From positions 1-32,078 of the forward strand of contig JAAXXY010000031.1 of NCBI GenBank assembly GCA_013334225.1: 32,078 bases of DNA. Direction: 5' to 3'. The position numbers were made by a program, and so were the translations under genes. This document shows positions 26,166 through 32,078 of the stretch, piece after piece (the first letter of the stretch is position 1; the number at the start of each line of letters is the position of its first letter). Below the pieces are notes generated by a model that was not told the DNA's origin, ran no database searches, and saw nothing but the letters and a program-made list of their open reading frames with translations. The DNA comes from Chlorobiaceae bacterium (GTDB taxonomy: Bacteria; Bacteroidota; Chlorobiia; Chlorobiales; Chlorobiaceae).

Positions 26166-28268
26166 TCATACATGTTCTACGGTTGGAAGCTCATCATTTA
26201 TGAATCTTTCATCCTGGCACCTGTCAACACGATTTGCAGACCTTTCCAGTTTTAACCGCAAAACGACTTCAGGCTTTACCGTGGTCTTATCCTCATTGAT
26301 TTCGATTGTTGTGATTGGTCGATGTTCCTCCATAAATAGAAAATCGACCGTATCGTCTGTCGTCCGATATTCTCTGACTACTTTATTCAATACCTGCTTG
26401 GCAAGCATTACATTATTGCACTGTACTGCTTTTACAAGAATTTTGAGATCAGAACGAAGTATATCCAGCGGGATGAAATGCTCGGTTGCCCTGAAAATCC
26501 TGGGGTTTGCAGTGGCTTCAGGGTTATCACCTATCAGCAGTTCTTCATAGAGTTTTTCACCAGGGCGCAATCCTGTTACTGATATTTCAATATCACCATC
26601 AGGGTTGTTTTCATCTCGAACTGAAAGCCCGGAAAGTTCGATCATTCGGCGAGCCAGGTCGATAATCTTGACTGGATTGCCCATTTCAAGCAGGAAAACG
26701 TCACCACCCAATGACATTGCGCCAGCCTGAATAACCAGTCGGGCCGCCTCGGGAATAGTCATGAAATATCGAGTTATATCCTCATGAGTTATGGTAACCG
26801 GACCTCCGTTCTTGATCTGATTCCTGAACAGAGGTACAACCGACCCACTCGAACCGAGGACATTGCCAAATCGAACCATTGAAAAACAGGTAGAATTGAG
26901 GTTTTCACCTGCGTAGGCCTGAAGAATCATCTCGCAGAGGCGCTTGCTGGCTCCCATGATGTTAGTCGGCCTTACTGCCTTGTCGGTACTGATCAATACG
27001 ACGCTCGAAACGCCGTATTTCAACGTAGCTTCAACTACATTCAACGTTCCTAAAACATTATTCCGGATCCCTTCAAGAGGATTGTACTCGACCATGGGAA
27101 CATGCTTGTAGGCAGCCGCATGATAAACGACAGACGGCATAAACACCCGGCAGATCTCATGGAAACGAAGGGGATCAGCCACATCGCATAACAGGGGTAC
27201 GACCGTCGTGCATGATCCGGTGCGGACAAGACGGTTTTCGAGGTCACCATGAATATTGTAGAGGTTGTATTCGGAGTTGTCCACCAGCAGCAGCGTCGAG
27301 GGCCTGGCAGCAAGAATCTGGCGGCAGAGTTCGCTTCCGATGCTCCCACCGGCACCTGTTACCATGACCACTCTACCCGCTATGGTTCTTTCCACCAGCG
27401 CCTGGTCGACAGGAACCGGGTCGCGTCCAAGCAAATCTTCAATATCAACCTCCTTGATATCCGATATGGCTATCCTGCCGTTGGCAATTTCCTCTATGCC
27501 CGGCAAGGTCTTGATATCGATCGGATAATGCCGGAATGACCTGACAATCTCATTGCGGCGTGCACGTCTTGCCGAAGGCATCGCGACCAGGACTGTCTTG
27601 ATGGACCGGTTGCTGATCAGTGATTCAGCATCAGCCGGATTGAACACCGGCAAGCCGTTGATCGTACGTCCGTGAAGCTCGCGATCGTCATCCAAATATC
27701 CGGCCAGAACGAATCGATTACTCTGATGAAGAGCTCTGGCGATCTCCGTTCCTGCTTTGCCGGCACCATAAATCAGAAGCCTGTTGGATGCAACTTCTCG
27801 GTTTTTCTGCCTGGCCGGCTCGGCAAACCAGAAACGGACCAGCGCCCGGCTGCCACCAGTCATCAGAAGAAACATCATCGGTTGCAGGATACCGACCAGA
27901 TGCGGCACTCCTGGAAAATCAAGCAGCAGAACGACAGCGAAAAACATGACTCCATAAAACACGGCAGCCCTGACTACAGTAACAAACAATGCAAAACCAC
28001 TGTAACGGTATACTGCCCGGTAAATTCCGGACGCGAAAAACACAGGCAGCATGATCCCTGGCGCGATCAGATACAGAAACCAGTGATTACCTGTCGGGCC
28101 ATGCCAGATTTCTGCGATGAACTCGATAGCAAGCCAGACAGTTAACAGGGCCGACCAGACATCGAACGTAAATGCTATGATTCGTTTAGCTGAGCAAGGA
28201 AGGGCGAGAATACTTTTCTGCATGAGGGAAAAAGCCGTTGCGAATGTGCGGCTGACTTTTTCTGACAT
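26166..28268 (-). CDS. Membrane-anchored nucleotide-sugar 4,6-dehydratase (CapD/WbpM/PglF family)
   Basis: 700 residues. Four hydrophobic segments cover about 31-145, then a first Rossmann domain (LLIYGAGKAGTE, 164-175) and the catalytic short-chain dehydrogenase domain beginning VVMVTGAGGSIGSE (300-313). Further marks are YHAAAYKHVPMVE (382-394), STDKAVRPTN (427-436) and MGASKR, in which M438 and K442 replace the YxxxK of ordinary dehydrogenases, as in the inverting and non-inverting UDP-GlcNAc dehydratases. The product is a UDP-4-keto-6-deoxy HexNAc for the DegT aminotransferase. The C-terminus (about 610-700) is longer than in PglF and includes a polar, charged tail of unknown use. It follows the Wzc-like gene after 183 nt that contain a strong hairpin. 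Confidence 0.93.
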   Translation of the reverse strand: MSEKVSRTFATAFSLMQKSILALPCSAKRIIAFTFDVWSALLTVWLAIEFIAEIWHGPTGNHWFLYLIAPGIMLPVFFASGIYRAVYRYSGFALFVTVVRAAVFYGVMFFAVVLLLDFPGVPHLVGILQPMMFLLMTGGSRALVRFWFAEPARQKNREVASNRLLIYGAGKAGTEIARALHQSNRFVLAGYLDDDRELHGRTINGLPVFNPADAESLISNRSIKTVLVAMPSARRARRNEIVRSFRHYPIDIKTLPGIEEIANGRIAISDIKEVDIEDLLGRDPVPVDQALVERTIAGRVVMVTGAGGSIGSELCRQILAARPSTLLLVDNSEYNLYNIHGDLENRLVRTGSCTTVVPLLCDVADPLRFHEICRVFMPSVVYHAAAYKHVPMVEYNPLEGIRNNVLGTLNVVEATLKYGVSSVVLISTDKAVRPTNIMGASKRLCEMILQAYAGENLNSTCFSMVRFGNVLGSSGSVVPLFRNQIKNGGPVTITHEDITRYFMTIPEAARLVIQAGAMSLGGDVFLLEMGNPVKIIDLARRMIELSGLSVRDENNPDGDIEISVTGLRPGEKLYEELLIGDNPEATANPRIFRATEHFIPLDILRSDLKILVKAVQCNNVMLAKQVLNKVVREYRTTDDTVDFLFMEEHRPITTIEINEDKTTVKPEVVLRLKLERSANRVDRCQDERFINDELPTVEHV

Positions 28269-28318
28269 TTAAAGGTTGCTGAATGGTTGAAGAGTCTCAA
28301 CGCGAAATCCTTGCGCCC

Positions 28319-28357
28319 GGTCGGGCATGAACAACCATGCCCGACCAGTTTGTTTTT
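28319..28357 (+). terminator. Perfect 11-bp hairpin with T-run on the plus strand
   Basis: GGTCGGGCATG (28319-28329) and its exact complement (28336-28346) flank the loop AACAAC, followed by AGTTTGTTTTT (28347-28357). This is the layout of an intrinsic terminator for plus-strand transcription, yet all genes near it read on the minus strand, where the hairpin is followed by a GC-rich segment with no T-run. It may end antisense transcripts, or act in the minus-strand message as a stability or processing element between the Wzc-like and dehydratase genes. Confidence 0.5.
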
Positions 28358-28451
28358 CCTTGAGGGAAAGCCGGCGTCATTGTAAACCCGGTCGCCGGGA
28401 GTGATCAGGAACCTAATGTATTCCTCATGCAGGGAGGAGGCACTAACGGTG

Positions 28452-30797
28452 CTATGAGAGCGGTTGATAACGGTTTGGGACCTTGATGGCTGAACCCGAC
28501 GAATCGATGACAGCCATTCCAAGTATTCTCGGACTGAAAAATTCGTCCATTACCAGATCGAGGATCGGTTTTTTGCAGGTATATCCAAGCCGTGACACCA
28601 GCAGGATACCATCAACCATTTGCGCAAGTTGCACCGAATCACTCAGGAACAGCGCGGGACTGTCGATCAGGATAGTATCGAACCGGCCCTTTAATTCATC
28701 GATGAGCCCCACCATCCTTGCCGATCCGAGAAGTTCACTCGTATTGACAACTTCCTGCCCTGAACCGATCACAAACAGATTCGTGTTGCCGGTCGGCTGA
28801 ATGAATCTCTGGTCGACCATTTTTTCCTGACCGAGAAGTATATCGCTCAGCCCAGGCGCTCTTTCGCAATCGAATATCCTGTGCTGTGTCGCGTGCATCA
28901 TGTCGCAGTCGACGATCAGGGTTTTCCTGCCGGAGGCGGCAAATGCGAGGCCGAGATTGGCACAGACGGTCGACTTCCCCTCTTCCGCACTGGTTCCTGA
29001 AATGAGGATGGCTTGTGACGAATGACTGTCCGACAGATAAGCGAGTTGAGCCCGGAGCGTCCTGAAGCTTTCAGCGAATGCCGATGTAGGCTGCTCGCTT
29101 ATCTTCGGTGTCGTTTCTTGCAATACTGAACCTGTCTCTCCGCTTTCCTGTCCTTCCTCCCCTGAGCCGAAAGAGATCCGTGAGGCTCTTTTTTTCTTAT
29201 CCGCTGATGCATTCACTTCGCTTTCTCCAAGGAACGGAATCATGAAAACCCTGCCCAACCGGTGATGCCTGAAAAACGATACGTCTTTTATGGTATCATC
29301 GAGCGATTCAGTTCCGATGGTGTACAGCACGGCAAAAAAACCGCCGCACAACAGACCCACAAGCAGTGTTTTCTTCAGATCCGGCTTTTCGGGTTCGATT
29401 GGCTGGAAAGCCGCTCCGACGATTGATACGCTCCCGACCTCAGAACCAAGAAGGATGCGCGTTTCATCGAGTTTCTCCTTGAGGAATACATAGGTTTTGC
29501 TCACAGCTTCGCGATCACGCTGCAGCCTGACATAATCCTGCTCCTTTTTCGGAAGGCTGCTCAGCTGGTTTTCATAATACTGTTTAAGGCGGTTGTGCTC
29601 ATGTGCGCTGAAGAACAGTTCGTTGAGTTTTCTCTCGATCTGGATCTTGTCGGAAACCATGTCGAAACTGTACTTCTGGGCCCGACCCGCATAACCTATC
29701 TGGCCGGCGATCTTGCTGCGGCTCAACTGATCGTACCTTGCCTTGACAACGTCAAGCTTCTGGAGCCTGGCCTTGGCTTCAGGTGAATCGGCCCCTTTCT
29801 CTTTTACGATCTGGACATATTCGTTCTCGCTGCTCCGGATCTCGTCCATTATTGAACCCAACTGTTCGGTAACCGTCTTTGCGATTTTCGAACTGAGCGC
29901 TTTGTCAGCTTCCGTAAGCTTCTGATCAAGGAAATTGAGATTGTTCTTCGTGATATTGTATTCGGCCATGATGTCGTTATAACGTGCATCAGCCTCGATG
30001 AGCTTTTCCAGAAGCTGCTGGGTATTACCCGTTACCTCATAGATCTCATGGTTCGACATATACTTCGACAGCGCCCCATCGGCTTCGGCCACTTTCTGCT
30101 GCTGTTCATTCAGCATTTCTGCGATAAACCTGTTGGCCTGGGCATATTTTTCCGAATTCCTGCCAATATCAGCTTCCCGGTATACCTTGCAGAGCGTATT
30201 GCTCAACAAGACCGCCTCGTCTGCAAACGGACTTGCAACCGAAACTTTCATCATATTGGTTTCCCGCACAGGCTCAACGCTGATCCGCCTGTTCAACCTT
30301 AGGGCAATCCGCCTCGATTCCTCGTCAGTGTTTGCGCCCGCCTTCTGGTTCTGCGATGCAAAAAGAGGAAGTACCGGCTTGATAAGAGAGGCCAGAGGGG
30401 AATAATAGGGCCTGTTGCCGAACAATTCGAGACGGCCTTTAAGGCTGTTTTTTTCCAGTTCCTTGATCGTCAGTTCAGCGATGGGCATCGTACGGATCAG
30501 CTCGGCATCTTTCTTGACCGACTTGTTGTCCCCGATTCCTGAAGCAGGCCCAAGCACCTTGCTTAAAAGGTCTTTATGCTCCTGGCTGTCGTTTATCATG
30601 ATGATCGTTTCAGCATGATACTCCGGCGTCTGGAGATAGTAACCCAGCAGGGCCAGTGTAAATGAGATCCCGATTACAAGGAGGATGCCGGTTCTCCTCC
30701 TTTGGATAATCCTGATAATATCCATTACAGGTAAAACGGATTCGCCTGTGTTCAGATTTCCGGCTTGCGGCTCTGATTGGAACGATTTTTCAAACAT
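28452..30797 (-). CDS. Wzc-like polysaccharide copolymerase fused to BY-kinase-type ATPase
   Basis: 781 residues. A Wzz-type domain starts at about residue 25, with the first membrane helix about 35-51. A long periplasmic region rich in coiled coil (about 200-440) follows, then a second helix after PEKPDLKKTLLVG. The cytoplasmic ATPase has Walker A GTSAEEGKST (601-610), Walker A' LIVDCD (Asp630 and Asp632) and Walker B ILIDSP (Asp712). It controls chain length and export together with the outer-membrane protein. The usual C-terminal tyrosine cluster that is autophosphorylated is missing: the last residues are KVPNRYQPLS with a single Tyr777. It begins 26 nt after the SLBB export gene. Confidence 0.94.
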   Translation of the reverse strand: MFEKSFQSEPQAGNLNTGESVLPVMDIIRIIQRRRTGILLVIGISFTLALLGYYLQTPEYHAETIIMINDSQEHKDLLSKVLGPASGIGDNKSVKKDAELIRTMPIAELTIKELEKNSLKGRLELFGNRPYYSPLASLIKPVLPLFASQNQKAGANTDEESRRIALRLNRRISVEPVRETNMMKVSVASPFADEAVLLSNTLCKVYREADIGRNSEKYAQANRFIAEMLNEQQQKVAEADGALSKYMSNHEIYEVTGNTQQLLEKLIEADARYNDIMAEYNITKNNLNFLDQKLTEADKALSSKIAKTVTEQLGSIMDEIRSSENEYVQIVKEKGADSPEAKARLQKLDVVKARYDQLSRSKIAGQIGYAGRAQKYSFDMVSDKIQIERKLNELFFSAHEHNRLKQYYENQLSSLPKKEQDYVRLQRDREAVSKTYVFLKEKLDETRILLGSEVGSVSIVGAAFQPIEPEKPDLKKTLLVGLLCGGFFAVLYTIGTESLDDTIKDVSFFRHHRLGRVFMIPFLGESEVNASADKKKRASRISFGSGEEGQESGETGSVLQETTPKISEQPTSAFAESFRTLRAQLAYLSDSHSSQAILISGTSAEEGKSTVCANLGLAFAASGRKTLIVDCDMMHATQHRIFDCERAPGLSDILLGQEKMVDQRFIQPTGNTNLFVIGSGQEVVNTSELLGSARMVGLIDELKGRFDTILIDSPALFLSDSVQLAQMVDGILLVSRLGYTCKKPILDLVMDEFFSPRILGMAVIDSSGSAIKVPNRYQPLS

Positions 30798-30823
30798 GGT
30801 TCCGCTGTTTATCTCGTTATTGG

Positions 30824-31381
30824 TTACCTGATGACCGAATAGGCATCGAACCCTGCAAGGGTGATTCCGGCAATTCTTGAGAGTACGTCAAGGCTGAGCC
30901 CCCTCTTTTCAGGGATGATGATGGTATCATTTGGCTTCAATGCGATGAATTCGCCACGGTTACCTTGATTGTAGTAATCCTTGAGGTTCACTTTATAGGC
31001 CTGTTTGCCGTTTCGATCAGGCTCTTTGCGGGAAATGATGACTTTGGTCAGGTTCGCGGAACTCTTCACGCCACCGGCAAGAGCGAGAATTGTCGGAAAA
31101 TCGGAATTCTCCCTGACTACGATCTGGCCTGGCTTGTTGACTTCACCAAGGACATTGATGATCATGAGGATATTGCCATAATCATCGGTGAAATAGGAGT
31201 CCTGGACAATGGGATAATTCGGCCCCGCAAGCGGATTGTATGGAGATGTCACTGCAGACTGATGATCGTTCAGCAGACTCGAAGTCAAAATCCCTGATCG
31301 ATAAGGCGCTGCAGCCTTCAGTTCGTTCAGCCCCGAAAAAAGGAGGCATTGCGATACGACGATCGTTCCCAACAACTTCAT
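30824..31381 (-). CDS. Short SLBB-domain polysaccharide export protein
   Basis: About 185 residues from the ATG at 31381 (an ATG at 31393 is also in frame). A signal-peptide-like start (MKLLGTIVVSQCLLFSGL, then Ala-Ala-Ala-Pro) indicates export; the single Cys is not in a good lipobox. An SLBB domain spans about 64-120 (INVLGEVNKPGQIVV, FPTILALAGGVKSSAN), followed by LKPNDTIIIPE and a C-terminal tail. Wza-type outer-membrane exporters are about twice this length and begin with a Poly_export domain, which is absent here. The protein may be a periplasmic partner of the Wzc-like copolymerase rather than the channel itself. It is the first gene of the minus-strand run. Confidence 0.85.
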   Translation of the reverse strand: MKLLGTIVVSQCLLFSGLNELKAAAPYRSGILTSSLLNDHQSAVTSPYNPLAGPNYPIVQDSYFTDDYGNILMIINVLGEVNKPGQIVVRENSDFPTILALAGGVKSSANLTKVIISRKEPDRNGKQAYKVNLKDYYNQGNRGEFIALKPNDTIIIPEKRGLSLDVLSRIAGITLAGFDAYSVIR

Positions 31382-31393
31382 CGAATAGCTCAT

Positions 31394-31967
31394 GGCATGT
31401 TTGGTATTTGTTAGGTGAAGGTTCCGGCTTGAGGCTTGAGGCTGCTAATTCATGCTTCGTGGCTGATATCCTGCGCTTAGCATGGAAATGAACTTTCAGA
31501 CAAAAGCTTCGCTTCCTCCAGTCACAGCAGAAGAATCCCCGGATTTGAAAACATACTTGCAGACTTTCAGCAAAAGCCGGAAAAGTTTACAAATGACTCC
31601 AGGCCTTCCTTCTCATCTCGCAGCAAATACCGTACCAACAGAAGAAAATCGCACCTATCGAATTATATGAATATGACTTAGGCCATAATACGCCTACGTC
31701 TTTGCGCAAATTCGCTTATATATCCCGCATGTATGGCATCACAATGAGACAATAGAAATTTTATTGTGTCTATGGCACCGGGAAATCACTGTCAGGACAG
31801 GTATGGCACAAAACGCGGATATCGTAAACAACTCGCAGCACATCGATTATTGTTTCAGTATGAGACTGGTCAGCAGATCATGAATGACAGAACCCCCATC
31901 TCCGGGAAAGCAGCAGGGCTTGCATTGACTGTCGGCTTTTCGTATGATTCATGAAACACTTCAAATC
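31394..31967. promoter_or_regulatory. Divergent intergenic region between the glycan locus and the SRAP gene
   Basis: About 574 nt separate the first gene of the minus-strand run from the plus-strand SRAP gene, so promoters for both should lie here. I find no convincing coding frame; two plus-strand frames of 62 codons show no family features. Structures present are a perfect ten-base palindrome TTTGCGCAAA (31701-31710), an ACAATA/TATTGT inverted repeat (31749-31767) and AT-rich stretches around 31655-31735. No -35/-10 pair with good spacing could be assigned, and there is no JUMPstart/ops-type element. Confidence 0.45.
31749..31767. repeat. Inverted repeat, possible operator
   Basis: ACAATA (31749-31754) and TATTGT (31762-31767) are exact complements separated by seven A/T-rich bases. 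The size and spacing suit a dimeric regulator, and the site is between two divergent transcription units. Nothing else supports it. Confidence 0.25.
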
Positions 31968-32078
31968 ATGTGTGGACGCTTCGGGTTCTATGAGCTCAGC
32001 CAGTTCATCGAGCAGCTCCGGCAGCTCTCCCTGCCGTTCGAGGAGGCATCTGGCTTCAGCTACCGGCAGAGCTGGAAT
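31968..32078 (+). CDS. yedK: SRAP/YedK-family abasic-site protein, 3' end cut by window edge
   Basis: The first 37 codons are visible. The protein begins MCGRFGF, in which Cys2 becomes the N-terminal residue that forms a covalent thiazolidine link with abasic sites in single-stranded DNA, and continues to FSYRQSWN, which in this family leads into the Asn-Ile-Ala-Pro block. Family members (YedK in bacteria, HMCES in animals) shield abasic DNA during replication. No clear ribosome site precedes the ATG. It is on the opposite strand from all the glycan genes and marks the right border of the locus. Confidence 0.88.
   Translation, partial: MCGRFGFYELSQFIEQLRQLSLPFEEASGFSYRQSWN

Noticed and set aside
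1..31393. An exosortase/PEP-CTERM-type polysaccharide locus (suggested by FemAB, AsnB, deacetylase and Wzc-like genes together)
   Set aside because: No exosortase, PEP-CTERM protein or PrsK/PrsR regulator is present, and the deacetylase is not of the usual associated type.
31482..31954. Two plus-strand frames of 62 codons in the divergent intergenic region
   Set aside because: Neither has a family-like pattern or good ribosome site, and both lie where promoters are expected.
1..32078. tRNA, rRNA, CRISPR arrays and insertion sequences
   Set aside because: No cloverleaf-like segment, spaced identical repeat or transposase-like reading frame was seen on either strand.

Overview
The window is a single large surface-polysaccharide (capsule, exopolysaccharide or O-antigen) biosynthesis locus of a Gram-negative bacterium. 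All 23 complete genes and the truncated gene at the left edge read on the minus strand. Only the last gene fragment, at the right edge, reads on the plus strand. A Gram-negative host is suggested by the SLBB-type export protein, the Wzc-like copolymerase/ATPase and the inner-membrane sugar transferase. The mid-range base composition and protein style would fit a green sulfur bacterium (Chlorobiota), but that is a weak inference with no 16S or other marker behind it.

In transcription order (right to left) the locus starts after a gene-free stretch of about 575 nt. The export and assembly genes come first: a short SLBB export protein, a Wzc-like copolymerase fused to a BY-kinase-type ATPase, and a membrane-anchored UDP-sugar 4,6-dehydratase of the CapD/WbpM/PglF type. 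Next are a FemAB/GNAT-like acyltransferase, a UDP-HexNAc 6-dehydrogenase, an MsbA/PglK-type ABC half-transporter, a GT2 glycosyltransferase, a NeuB/SpsE-family nonulosonate synthase, an SpsF-like cytidylyltransferase and a Wzy/WaaL-type polymerase or ligase.

The middle of the window (11284-17237) is the unusual part. It holds a compact set of 2-oxoacid-dehydrogenase-like genes: an E1 alpha-beta fusion, an E2 with lipoyl, subunit-binding and catalytic domains plus a Cys-rich tail, a protein fusing an acyl-carrier-like domain to an AcpS-type phosphopantetheinyl transferase, and an E3-like flavoprotein with long extensions at both ends. Start/stop overlaps suggest translational coupling. Set inside a glycan locus, this looks like a dedicated machine that makes an acyl group (C2 or other) and loads it on its own carrier protein, perhaps to decorate the glycan.

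The left third continues with a KpsS-like capsule protein, two GT4 glycosyltransferases, a hexapeptide-repeat acyltransferase, an AsnB-type amidotransferase, an AT-rich GT2 gene, the initiating phosphoglycosyl transferase, a DegT-family aminotransferase and a divergent polysaccharide-deacetylase-like protein. The left edge cuts a nucleotidyltransferase-fold gene, and the right edge cuts a SRAP/YedK gene; both look like flanking functions.

Taken together, the locus could build a lipid-linked oligosaccharide. It would start from an amino-dideoxy sugar (dehydratase, aminotransferase, small sugar transferase), contain a hexosaminuronic acid that may be amidated (dehydrogenase plus AsnB) and perhaps a nonulosonic acid (NeuB plus SpsF), and carry acyl groups. 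The ABC half-transporter would flip it, and the Wzy-like and Wzc-like proteins would polymerise it. Sugar identities are inferred from families; the sequence does not settle them.
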